The notes beneath the pieces were generated by a model. The model saw nothing but the letters and a program-made list of their open reading frames with translations. It was not told where the DNA came from and did no database searches. This document shows positions 1 to 7,323 of a stretch of 13,798 nt of DNA, in pieces. Each line of letters starts with the position of its first letter. Within the stretch, counting starts at the first letter, position 1. Origin of the DNA: an uncultured Lachnospiraceae bacterium (GTDB lineage Bacteria > Bacillota > Clostridia > Lachnospirales > Lachnospiraceae); contig CAKRPS010000054.1 in assembly GCA_934385475.1 (NCBI GenBank), positions 1 to 13,798 of the forward strand. Reading direction: 5' to 3'. The translations under genes were made by a program, and so were the position numbers.

Positions 1-402
1 GTCAAGGAAGATGGAGATACGACACAGGTGGCGATCGCCAGTGAGCAGGCGGCGAAGATTTATGGGCTTTCGGTTCTGGAGCGCGGGATCAACCAGTCGG
101 AGACCAATTCGACGAGATTTATTATCGTGACCAATCAGAAGATTTTCCGAAAGGAAGCAGGGAAAATCAGTATCTGTGTTGAAATTTCACATGAGAGTGG
201 TTCCCTGTATCATATTTTGTCGCATTTTATTTATAATAATCTGAATATGACAAAGATCGAAAGCCGGCCGATCGAGGATCGGAACTGGGAATATCGCTTT
301 TTTATAGACTTTGAGGGAAATCTTGCTGACAGCGCAGTGAAAAATGCACTCCGGGGATTACGGGAGGAAGCAAAATCCATGAAGGTTCTCGGAAATTACT
401 AA
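1..402 (+). CDS. pheA: Prephenate dehydratase, C-terminal part (pheA, 5' truncated by window edge)
   Basis: Converts prephenate to phenylpyruvate in phenylalanine synthesis in the cytoplasm; in many Clostridia it is fused behind a chorismate mutase domain, which cannot be checked because the start lies outside the window. The frame is open from base 1 and 133 residues are visible. The end of the dehydratase domain shows the N-S-T-R-F segment (TRF motif at bases 112-120, part of the catalytic site in this family). A C-terminal ACT domain follows, with the SHESGSLYHIL segment (the usual GALxxxL turn) and the I-E-S-R-P motif that takes part in phenylalanine feedback inhibition in the family. Both allosteric motifs are kept, so feedback control is likely. 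A GTG at 28 is internal and not a start. The next gene begins 30 bases downstream with no terminator between. Confidence 0.93.
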   Translation, partial: VKEDGDTTQVAIASEQAAKIYGLSVLERGINQSETNSTRFIIVTNQKIFRKEAGKISICVEISHESGSLYHILSHFIYNNLNMTKIESRPIEDRNWEYRFFIDFEGNLADSAVKNALRGLREEAKSMKVLGNY

Positions 403-432
403 GTCAACAAGTTGCTCAGAAACGAGGTTAAA

Positions 433-1713
433 ATGAGAGAAGAAGAACTGATTATATACAAGGATTTTGAGGACGGTCAGGTACTGAGAGATATGGTCTG
501 GCTGATGGAGCACTACAGACAGGGAGATGCCAAGGCAAGACCGCTTCTTTATGAGTGTATGCACAGCCTTCTGGAGATGGCGGCAGATCATGGGTTCTAT
601 GGGAATCTGTGGCACTGTTATCTGACGAACCTGCTTGTGAACAATGAGAACAGCTACAGTATGGCCTGTGAGATCCGCGGAGCCGTGGAAGGATCGATCA
701 ACGATCTGGTGCTGCATGATATCGAGATCTTTAAGGAGTTTTACGACTATGATTTTTCCGGAATGATGGAGGTACTCAAGGTGCCGGAGTTTTCCATCAT
801 CATGGAGTATCACAGTCCTTCGCAGGACAGTAAGGTATACAACAAGAGAATACGGGACCGCATCTGCAATCTGGCAGAGATCTTCAACGACAGCAGAGAT
901 GCGGCGGAGATGAAAGAAAGCCTCACGGAGTTCTATAGGGAATATGGTGTTGGAAAATTTGGTTTACATAAAGCATTCCGCATTGTCCACACCGACGAGG
1001 GATCGCAGATTGTGCCGATTCAGAACATTGCGCATGTGCGGCTGGATGATCTGGTTGGCTATGAGATTCCCAAGAAAAAGCTGACGGATAACACAGAAGC
1101 GTTTGTGGAGGGAAAGAAAGCGAACAACTGTCTGTTGTTCGGTGACGCCGGAACCGGAAAATCTTCCAGTATCAAGGCGATCGCCAATGAATATTATGAC
1201 AGAGGACTGCGAATCATTGAAGTGTACAAGCATCAGTTTCAGGATCTGAATGATGTGATTTCCCAGGTGAAAAACCGGAATTATAAATTCATCATCTATA
1301 TGGATGATCTGAGTTTTGAGGATTTTGAGATTGAATATAAATACCTGAAGGCGGTTATTGAGGGAGGACTCGAAAAGAAACCTGCGAATGTGCTGATCTA
1401 TGCAACCTCGAACAGGCGTCACCTTGTGCGTGAGAAATACAGCGACAAGGAAGACCGCAGGGATGACCTTCACGCAGGAGATACGGTGCAGGAGAAGCTG
1501 TCGCTGGTATCAAGGTTCGGCGTTTCTATTTTCTTCTGTGCACCGGACAAAAAGCAGTTCCAGCAGATCGTAAAGACACTTGCCGAGCGGTATCAGGTGA
1601 CTATGCCGGAGGAAGAGCTGTATCTGGAGGCAAATAAGTGGGAGCTTGCCCACGGAGGACTTTCCGGAAGAACCGCACAGCAGTTTATCGACTATCTGCT
1701 TGGACAACAATAA
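433..1713 (+). CDS. DUF815-family AAA+ ATPase
   Basis: Protein of 426 residues with a single C-terminal P-loop ATPase domain behind a roughly 200-residue helical N-terminal part. Visible motifs are Walker A GDAGTGKSS (residues 237-245), Walker B-like IIYMDDL (287-293, Asp-Asp instead of Asp-Glu, which I recall as usual for DUF815), a sensor-1 type Asn in YATSNRR (N327), a possible arginine finger in SLVSRFG (R361) and a sensor-2 type Arg in LSGRT (R413). No signal peptide or membrane segment is seen. ATG 433 is preferred, with GAGG at 424-427 five bases upstream; an in-frame TTG at 412 would add seven residues but has no good ribosome binding site. The DUF815 family has no firmly established function. 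It sits between pheA and the polyphosphate genes and is probably co-transcribed with them. Family call sure, role unknown. Confidence 0.88.
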   Translation: MREEELIIYKDFEDGQVLRDMVWLMEHYRQGDAKARPLLYECMHSLLEMAADHGFYGNLWHCYLTNLLVNNENSYSMACEIRGAVEGSINDLVLHDIEIFKEFYDYDFSGMMEVLKVPEFSIIMEYHSPSQDSKVYNKRIRDRICNLAEIFNDSRDAAEMKESLTEFYREYGVGKFGLHKAFRIVHTDEGSQIVPIQNIAHVRLDDLVGYEIPKKKLTDNTEAFVEGKKANNCLLFGDAGTGKSSSIKAIANEYYDRGLRIIEVYKHQFQDLNDVISQVKNRNYKFIIYMDDLSFEDFEIEYKYLKAVIEGGLEKKPANVLIYATSNRRHLVREKYSDKEDRRDDLHAGDTVQEKLSLVSRFGVSIFFCAPDKKQFQQIVKTLAERYQVTMPEEELYLEANKWELAHGGLSGRTAQQFIDYLLGQQ

Positions 1714-1751
1714 TGGAAAGAAAAGACAGGAAGTGAAAGGCAGGTCTGCTT

Positions 1752-3287
1752 ATGAAGACTTTTGCGGCAATCGATGTGGGCTCTTATGAGCTTGCGATGA
1801 AGATATTTGAGATATCGGCCAGACGCGGCATCCGGGAGATCGATTATATAAGACACCGGATCGATCTGGGAACGGATACCTTTGCGACCGGTAAGATCAG
1901 CAACGAACGTGTAGATGAATTGTGCCGGGTACTGCGTGACTATGCGGGTATCATGAAAAATTACCGGGTGGACGATTACAAGGCGTATGGAACAAGTGCT
2001 ATCCGTGAGACGGAAAATACGATCATCGTGCTGGATCAGATCGCACAGAGAACCGGAATACGGATCGAAGTGCTGAGCAATTCCGAACAGCGTTTTCTGG
2101 ATTACAAATCCATTGCTTCATTGGGAGATGCTTTCGGCAAGACGATCGACAAGGGAACCGCGATCGTGGATATCGGCGGAGGAAGCCTGCAGATTTCGTT
2201 GTTTGATAAGGATATCCTTGTGACGACACAGAATATGCGTCTGGGTATTCTGCGTCTGCAGGATCAGATTGGCAAATTAAATATCCGGCATGGTCAGGTA
2301 GAAAATATACTGGACGAGATCGTGAGCGCTCAGCTCAAGGTATTCAAGAAGCTGTATCTGGAAAACAGAGATATTGAAAATGTTATCGTTGTGGACGACT
2401 ATGTGTCTGCTGTGGTTGGGAAAAATGTGCGAGGCCTGGAAAATACGGTAGTCAGAGCTGACGCGATGGACGAATTTCTGGAGAGAGTGCGCCAAAAGAC
2501 CGATCAGGACGTGGCCAGGGCTCTGGGAATACCGGAGGAGAATGTTCCACTGCTGTTTCTGTCCGGTGTGCTGATCAGCCACATTGTCGATACGATGGAT
2601 GCCAAACGGATCTGGGCACCGGGTGTGACTTTGTGTGACGGTATGGCATATGAATACGGAGAGAAGAATAAGCTTCTGAAAGAGGCTCATGATTTCGAGC
2701 AGGATATCGTTGCCTGTGCGCGGAATATCAGCAAGCGTTATATGGGAAATAAGGACAGAAGCGAAACACTGGAGAAGATTGCGCTGACGATCTTTGACAG
2801 TATGAAAAAGGTACATGGACTCGGACGCAGGGAGAGACTATTGCTGCGGATAGCGACGCTTCTGCATGACTGCGGCAAATATATCAGTCTGGTGAATCTG
2901 GGAGAGTGTTCCTACCATATTATAATGGCGACGGAGATCATCGGACTGTCGCATATGGAACGGGAGATCGTGGCGAATGTGGTGAAATATAACCACATGG
3001 AATTTGCCTACTATGAAGTGCTTGGAAGGGACAGTACTCTGGACAGGGAAGCCTATCTGACTATTGCCAAGCTGACGGCGATCTTGAAAATCGCAAACGG
3101 ACTTGACCGGAGCCATAAACAGAAATTCCGGAATGTGAAAACGCTTCTGCGCGGAGAAGAACTTCTGATCCAGGTTGATACATCGGTGGATATTACTCTG
3201 GAGAAAGGGCTGTTTGGGAAAAGGGCAGACTTTTTTGAAGAGGTGTACAGCGTACGGCCCGTGATCGTACAACGTACCCCCAAATAG
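1752..3287 (+). CDS. ppx: Ppx/GppA-family phosphatase with C-terminal HD domain (exopolyphosphatase-like)
   Basis: 511 residues, the usual length of long Ppx/GppA proteins. Residues 1-300 form an ASKHA-fold phosphatase half: AAIDVGSYE (5-13) is the first phosphate loop, YGTSAIRE (79-86) matches the family's TSAxR segment, VLSNSEQ (107-113) covers the catalytic Glu region with E112 kept, and VDIGGGS (139-145) is the second phosphate loop. Residues about 320-500 are an HD-type domain with LLHDCGK (H372-D373). The family removes terminal phosphate from polyphosphate or hydrolyses pppGpp to ppGpp. The polyphosphate kinase gene 37 bases downstream favours polyphosphate. The first loop reads GSYE where Ppx enzymes usually have GSNS or GTNS, so activity or substrate may differ. 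A purine-rich AGGAAGTGAAAGG stretch precedes the ATG. The gene starts 38 bases after the DUF815 gene. Confidence 0.88.
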   Translation: MKTFAAIDVGSYELAMKIFEISARRGIREIDYIRHRIDLGTDTFATGKISNERVDELCRVLRDYAGIMKNYRVDDYKAYGTSAIRETENTIIVLDQIAQRTGIRIEVLSNSEQRFLDYKSIASLGDAFGKTIDKGTAIVDIGGGSLQISLFDKDILVTTQNMRLGILRLQDQIGKLNIRHGQVENILDEIVSAQLKVFKKLYLENRDIENVIVVDDYVSAVVGKNVRGLENTVVRADAMDEFLERVRQKTDQDVARALGIPEENVPLLFLSGVLISHIVDTMDAKRIWAPGVTLCDGMAYEYGEKNKLLKEAHDFEQDIVACARNISKRYMGNKDRSETLEKIALTIFDSMKKVHGLGRRERLLLRIATLLHDCGKYISLVNLGECSYHIIMATEIIGLSHMEREIVANVVKYNHMEFAYYEVLGRDSTLDREAYLTIAKLTAILKIANGLDRSHKQKFRNVKTLLRGEELLIQVDTSVDITLEKGLFGKRADFFEEVYSVRPVIVQRTPK

Positions 3288-3324
3288 GATAGAATGTGGA
3301 AAGAAAGGAAGACCATAGCAGGAT

Positions 3325-5454
3325 ATGGCAGAGACAGATTTTTCAAAACATGAATATTATACAAACAGAGAACTGAGCTGGCTTCTGTTTAACAACCGGG
3401 TCCTGAACGAGGCGAGGGATAAACAGAATCCGCTGTTTGAACGGCTGAAATTTTTAAGCATTACGGCTTCCAATCTGGACGAATTTTTTATGGTCAGGGT
3501 TGCGTCTCTCAAGGACATGGTAAATGCCGGCTATAAGAAGAAGGATATTGCGGGGATGACAGCGGCGGAACAGCTTGCAAGAGTCAATGAAGAGACCCAC
3601 GAGTTAGTCAAGGAGCAGTACAATGTCTACAACAGGGGACTGGTACCCAGACTTCAGGAGAAAGGACTTCACATTGTCGGACATCACGAGAACCTGAACA
3701 AGGAGGATGCCGAGTATGTAGACCGGTATTTTTTGGACAATGTCTATCCGGTACTGACTCCGATGGCGGTAGATTCTTCACGCCCGTTCCCACTGATCCG
3801 CAACAAGTCATTGAATCTGGGAGCGCTCGTGACCAAGAAGAACGGTGACGGAGAGCTGGAGTTTGCGACGGTACAGGTTCCGAGTGTGCTTTCCCGTATT
3901 GTACCGATCCCGTCCACAGAAGAGAAGAAGGTAATTCTGCTGGAAGAAATTATTGAGAGAAATATCCATAAGCTTTTCCTGAATTATGATATTGTCTGCA
4001 CTTATCCCTTCCGGATCATGCGAAATGCCGATCTGACGATCGAGGAGGAAGAGGCAGAGGATCTGCTGGAGGAGATTGAAAAGCAGCTCAAGAAAAGACA
4101 GTGGGGACAGGCGATCCGTCTGGAAGTGGAGGAAGGGATCGACAGCCGGCTTTTGAAGATCCTGAAAGAAGACCTTGAGATCGAAAAGGAAGATATCTAT
4201 GCGATCCGGGGTCCGCTTGATCTGACTTTTCTGATGAAAATGTACGGAATGGAAGGCTTTGATGAACTCAAGGAACACAGTTATCTGCCGCCGCAGCCCG
4301 TGCCGGAGCTTCCGGAGGATGCAGATATCTTTGAAAAGATCCGGGAAGGCGATATTCTGATGCACCATCCATACCAGACCTTTGAACCGGTCGTGCGGTT
4401 TATCAGACAGGCGGCAAAGGATAAGGATGTACTGGCAATTAAGCAGACGCTGTACCGTGTCAGCGGTAACTCACCGATCATTGCGGCACTGGAGCAGGCC
4501 GCAGAGAATGGCAAGCAGGTGTCGGTTCTGGTAGAGCTGAAGGCGAGATTTGATGAGGAAAACAATATCGTCTGGGCAAAGAAGCTTGAGAAAGCGGGCT
4601 GTCACGTTATCTATGGTCTGGTTGGACTCAAAACCCACAGCAAGATCACACTTGTTGTGAGAAGAGAAGAAAACGGAATCCGCAGATATGTCCATCTCGG
4701 TACCGGTAACTACAATGATTCTACCGCCAAGCTGTATACGGATATCGGTCTGTTTACCTGTTCGGAGCTGATCGGAGAGGATGCAACGGCTGTGTTCAAT
4801 ATGTTGTCCGGATATTCGGAGCCAAGAAGCTGGAACAGACTTTCTCTGGCACCTCTATGGCTGAAGGACAGATTTCTGTACTTGATCGAGCGGGAGAGAG
4901 AGCACGCACTGGAGGGCAGAAATGCCAGAATCATAGCGAAGATGAACTCTCTGTGTGATAAGAGTATTATCGAAGCACTCTACCGTGCCGGTGCGGCAGG
5001 CGTGAAGATCGATCTGATCGTCCGGGGAATCTGCTGTCTGAAGGTGGGGATTCCGGGAATCGGTGACAATATCAAGGTACGCTCCATTGTGGGAAATTAT
5101 CTGGAGCACGCCCGTATCTTTTATTTTGAAAACGATGGCAAGCCGGAGTATTACTGCGCCAGTGCAGACTGGATGCCCCGTAATCTGGACCGCCGTGTGG
5201 AGATTCTTTTCCCGGTGGAGAAGCCTGAGCTTCGGGAAAAATTGCAGCATATTCTGGAGTGCCAGCTGCAGGACAATGTGAAAGCTTCGGTTCTGCGTTC
5301 GGATGGAACCTATCATAAGGTGGCAAGACAGAGCAACAGACCGGCGTTTAATTCACAGCGTACCTTCTGCAAGGAGGCAAGAGAATCTGCCAAGGTCCGG
5401 GATGAGATACTCAGTCGCCGGATCTTCATACCGGAAACGCACCATGATGAATGA
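3325..5454 (+). CDS. ppk1: Polyphosphate kinase 1 (Ppk1)
   Basis: Reversible transfer of the ATP gamma-phosphate onto inorganic polyphosphate. 709 residues, full length for PPK1. The N-terminal domain carries TNRELSWLLFNNRVL (13-27) and ASNLDEFFMVR (48-58), both strong PPK1 signatures. The catalytic half has KQTLYRVSG (R378) and ELKARFDEENN (R408), which correspond to the magnesium and phosphate site arginines, then YVHLGTGNYN with H457, the histidine that is autophosphorylated in the family, and a second conserved histidine in LEHARIFYF (H595), followed by SADWMPRNLDRR. No key residue is missing. The start at 3325 is fixed by the conserved N-terminus; the purine-rich AAGAAAGGAAG at 3301-3311 is somewhat far upstream and AGGA at 3320-3323 is very close. 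The coding end overlaps two possible maf start codons. Downstream of the Ppx-like gene in the same direction, giving a synthesis-degradation pair. Confidence 0.97.
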   Translation: MAETDFSKHEYYTNRELSWLLFNNRVLNEARDKQNPLFERLKFLSITASNLDEFFMVRVASLKDMVNAGYKKKDIAGMTAAEQLARVNEETHELVKEQYNVYNRGLVPRLQEKGLHIVGHHENLNKEDAEYVDRYFLDNVYPVLTPMAVDSSRPFPLIRNKSLNLGALVTKKNGDGELEFATVQVPSVLSRIVPIPSTEEKKVILLEEIIERNIHKLFLNYDIVCTYPFRIMRNADLTIEEEEAEDLLEEIEKQLKKRQWGQAIRLEVEEGIDSRLLKILKEDLEIEKEDIYAIRGPLDLTFLMKMYGMEGFDELKEHSYLPPQPVPELPEDADIFEKIREGDILMHHPYQTFEPVVRFIRQAAKDKDVLAIKQTLYRVSGNSPIIAALEQAAENGKQVSVLVELKARFDEENNIVWAKKLEKAGCHVIYGLVGLKTHSKITLVVRREENGIRRYVHLGTGNYNDSTAKLYTDIGLFTCSELIGEDATAVFNMLSGYSEPRSWNRLSLAPLWLKDRFLYLIEREREHALEGRNARIIAKMNSLCDKSIIEALYRAGAAGVKIDLIVRGICCLKVGIPGIGDNIKVRSIVGNYLEHARIFYFENDGKPEYYCASADWMPRNLDRRVEILFPVEKPELREKLQHILECQLQDNVKASVLRSDGTYHKVARQSNRPAFNSQRTFCKEARESAKVRDEILSRRIFIPETHHDE

Positions 5455-5485
5455 AAAACAGAGGAAAGCAGGAATAGAAAATACC

Positions 5486-6073
5486 ATGAAGATATATCTG
5501 GCATCGGCGTCGCCGAGAAGAAAAGAACTTATGAAGCAGGTGGGCATCTCGTTTAAGACGATGCCAAGTAATGTGGAGGAAAAGATTACCAAAACAGAAC
5601 CCTCTGAGGTTGTGGAAGAACTGTCCTATCAGAAGGCAGTGGATGTCTGCGGCAGACTGACTGCGGAGGGCAAAGAGGATTTCGTGGTGATCGGTGCAGA
5701 TACGATCGTGTCCTGTTGGGGTGAGATTTTGGGAAAACCGAAGGACAAAGCGGAGGCAGCCGATATGCTGCACAAGCTGCAGGGAGGAAGCCACCAGGTA
5801 TATACCGGTGTGACGATCGCATGGAAGTACAAGGATATGTCGGCCATGTTTGCGACCTTTAACGAGTGTACAGATGTCACGATGTACTCCATGACAGATG
5901 AAGAGATCAAGGCCTATGTAGACAGCGGAGAACCGATGGATAAGGCGGGAGCCTATGCAATCCAGGGGTTATGTGCTGCCTATATTCAGGGAATCTGCGG
6001 CGATTACAATAACGTGGTCGGACTGCCGATCGGCAGGGTATGTCAGGAACTGAAAAAGAGAGGATTACTGTAA
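5486..6073 (+). CDS. maf: Maf-like nucleoside triphosphate pyrophosphatase
   Basis: 195 residues, the normal Maf length. The family hydrolyses dTTP, UTP or modified nucleotides to the monophosphate and PPi (house-cleaning), and in Bacillus it affects septum formation. Visible motifs are SASPRR (residues 7-12, phosphate-contacting loop), the catalytic VIGADT (D72), LGKP, and GEPMDKAGAYAIQG followed by GDYNNVVGLP, which match the YhdE/Maf dTTP-UTP subgroup rather than the m7GTP subgroup. ATG 5486 is chosen because family proteins normally start just before this hydrophobic strand, with AGGAA at 5470-5474 eleven bases upstream. In-frame ATGs at 5444 and 5447 would add 13-14 residues and overlap the end of ppk1; they are real alternatives. 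Likely translated from the ppk1 message. Confidence 0.92.
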   Translation: MKIYLASASPRRKELMKQVGISFKTMPSNVEEKITKTEPSEVVEELSYQKAVDVCGRLTAEGKEDFVVIGADTIVSCWGEILGKPKDKAEAADMLHKLQGGSHQVYTGVTIAWKYKDMSAMFATFNECTDVTMYSMTDEEIKAYVDSGEPMDKAGAYAIQGLCAAYIQGICGDYNNVVGLPIGRVCQELKKRGLL

Positions 6074-6101
6074 AAAGAACAGGGGGAAGGAGCAAAAGGA
6101 T

Positions 6102-6196
6102 AGTGTGAAAAATCCATATACGAAAGATTTTCACACACGAGATTTGTGTCTGCGCGCACTTGACACAAACTCGGTATGCGCAAAGAACGTGCGCAG
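6102..6196 (+). promoter_or_regulatory. Triple-hairpin leader in front of the small acidic gene
   Basis: Three inverted repeats follow one another. Hairpin 1 pairs GTGTGAAAA (6103-6111) with TTTTCACAC (6128-6136) and, after one bulged A, TC with GA. Hairpin 2 pairs 6138-6150 with 6162-6173, 12 base pairs with one bulged A at 6142. Hairpin 3 pairs TGCGCA at 6177-6182 with TGCGCA at 6190-6195. The loop of hairpin 2 contains the self-complementary TGCGCGCA (6151-6158), which could pair instead with either arm of hairpin 3. The GGAGG ribosome binding site begins at 6201, five bases past hairpin 3. No U-tract follows any hairpin, so these are not standard intrinsic terminators. Matches no riboswitch class I recognise. 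It could act as an RNA regulator, an RNA stability or processing element, or a DNA operator pair; the sequence does not decide. Confidence 0.5.
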
Positions 6197-6210
6197 AAAT
6201 GGAGGATAGG

Positions 6211-6468
6211 ATGTTTGATGAAAAGGTATTAAAGTGTTTTCTGGAGAAACAGGAACAGTTATTTCCGGAGCCGGTGGCAGACACCTTACAGGAGGCAGAG
6301 GACTTTCTGGAAGAGTGTATGGCAGTTGTGGTAAACTCCACGAAAGAGGTGTGGGAGTTTTTTGAAGAAGAAGGCGTTGACATGGAAGGCGCAGATGAGA
6401 AGAAAATTCTGGAAGCGGAAGAAGTCTTTGTGATCGGAGATGGAAGATATCTCATCGTGCAGGGATAA
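6211..6468 (+). CDS. Small acidic protein of unknown function, 85 residues
   Basis: Starts at ATG 6211 with an excellent GGAGG (6201-6205) five bases upstream; a longer in-frame reading from TTG 6160 would run through the hairpins and is unlikely. The protein has 24 Asp/Glu against 7 Lys/Arg, a net charge near -17. The N-terminal two thirds look helical with charged and hydrophobic residues alternating (segments DEKVLKCFLEKQEQLF and QEAEDFLEECMAVVV), and the end, EEVFVIGDGRYLIVQG, looks like a beta hairpin. It has no signal peptide, membrane segment or metal motif; two Cys (9 and 36). I recall similar short proteins in Lachnospiraceae, sometimes given unreliable enzyme names, but I cannot assign a function. 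It follows maf after a structured 137-base gap and ends three bases before the converging HAD gene. Confidence 0.85.
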   Translation: MFDEKVLKCFLEKQEQLFPEPVADTLQEAEDFLEECMAVVVNSTKEVWEFFEEEGVDMEGADEKKILEAEEVFVIGDGRYLIVQG

Positions 6469-6483
6469 GAGCTATCCCTGCGC
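6457..6483. terminator. Inverted repeat between convergent genes, possible bidirectional terminator
   Basis: GCAGGGATA (6459-6467) pairs perfectly with TATCCCTGC (6473-6481) across a 5-base loop, AGAGC; a G-U and a G-C pair can extend the stem to 11 base pairs. The TAA of the acidic gene (6466-6468) and the TAG of the HAD gene (6474-6472, minus strand) both lie inside it. Position suggests a shared 3' end signal, but neither strand shows a U-tract after the stem, so it may instead be an mRNA 3' stabilising or collision-managing hairpin. Confidence 0.4.
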
Positions 6484-7284
6484 AAGAAGCTTTTCGAGCA
6501 TGTGAACAAGTCCGTCGTTGTCATTATCCAGTTCGGTGATGACATCGGCGGCTTTTTTTACCTCGTCTGTCGCGTTTTTCATGGCAATACCGGTTCCGGC
6601 AATCTCCAGCATGGAAATATCGTTCTCGGCATCACCCGCGGCGTAGGCATCCTCGAGTGGAATGTTGAAATAGTCACAGACGAAACGGACGGCATTTCCT
6701 TTTCCGGCATCTTCCCGGAAGAGCTCCAGGTATTTATCATTGGAAAAGATAGCCTGTATTCTGCCCTTGGCCCACGGAGCAAGAGACTTGCTGAAACGGA
6801 CAAGCTTTTCATGGTCGGTCAGGCTTGCCGCAAGCATTTTAAAAGGCTCTTTGGGAAGGACCGATACAAAATCATCCGTAAGGATCAGTGGAACATGGAT
6901 CTTACGGCGATAGTAGCGGATCTCGTCGTCCTCCTTTTCACAGATGACAGCTTCATCCGTGTAGGTCTGGACATGGACACCGTGGATGCGGGCCTGCTCC
7001 TGCAAATAGGCAACGCTTGAGAGCGGGAGCCGCTTTTCCATAATATTGCGGTCACTGTCACAGTCGTAGACCAGAGTGCCATTGTTGCAGATCAGGAGAA
7101 CACCGGCTGAGGGCAGACCGGAAGTACGCAAAACCTCCTGCACGCTCGGAAGAGGTCTTCCTGAGGAGAGGAGGAGCTTGTTGCCATCTGCCAGAAAACG
7201 CTCCAGAAATGCCTTCGAGCCGGGCGAAACCTGACTGTTATTATTTAAAAGAGTTCCATCAAGATCAGTAAAAAGAAGTTTCAT
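6472..7284 (-). CDS. Cof-type HAD-IIB family phosphatase
   Basis: 270 residues with all four HAD motifs: DLDGT (D7 nucleophile, D9 acid/base), SSGR (S41, R43), the motif III lysine in DAGKGNAV (K195) and GDAEND (D218, D222) for magnesium. The C2B cap between motifs II and III identifies the HAD-IIB/Cof branch, which dephosphorylates small cytoplasmic phosphates such as sugar phosphates, flavin or pyridoxal phosphates. The exact substrate cannot be read from the sequence. Start ATG at 7284 is chosen because the family begins one strand before DxDGT; an in-frame TTG at 7305 adds seven residues but lacks a ribosome binding site. GAAAGG lies about 12 bases upstream of the ATG. Last gene of the ABC-F/PHP/HAD operon, 39 bases behind the PHP gene. 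Confidence 0.92.
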   Translation of the reverse strand: MKLLFTDLDGTLLNNNSQVSPGSKAFLERFLADGNKLLLSSGRPLPSVQEVLRTSGLPSAGVLLICNNGTLVYDCDSDRNIMEKRLPLSSVAYLQEQARIHGVHVQTYTDEAVICEKEDDEIRYYRRKIHVPLILTDDFVSVLPKEPFKMLAASLTDHEKLVRFSKSLAPWAKGRIQAIFSNDKYLELFREDAGKGNAVRFVCDYFNIPLEDAYAAGDAENDISMLEIAGTGIAMKNATDEVKKAADVITELDNDNDGLVHMLEKLLAQG

Positions 7285-7323
7285 AAATATGGTAAAACCT
7301 TTCAAGAAAATATAGCAAAAGCA

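Noticed and set aside
358..813. Minus-strand frame of 151 codons across the pheA end and the DUF815 start
   Set aside because: Low-complexity His/Leu/Ile-rich product without domain, opposite two convincing genes.
6103..6136. Hairpin 1 as the intrinsic terminator of maf
   Set aside because: The stem is followed by CACGAGATTTG, with no U-tract, and another hairpin follows at once.
6160..6165. TTGACA as a -35 box for the acidic gene
   Set aside because: At 16-18 bases downstream there is no -10-like hexamer (AAGAAC region), and TTGACA is part of the hairpin 2 arm. Chance match preferred.
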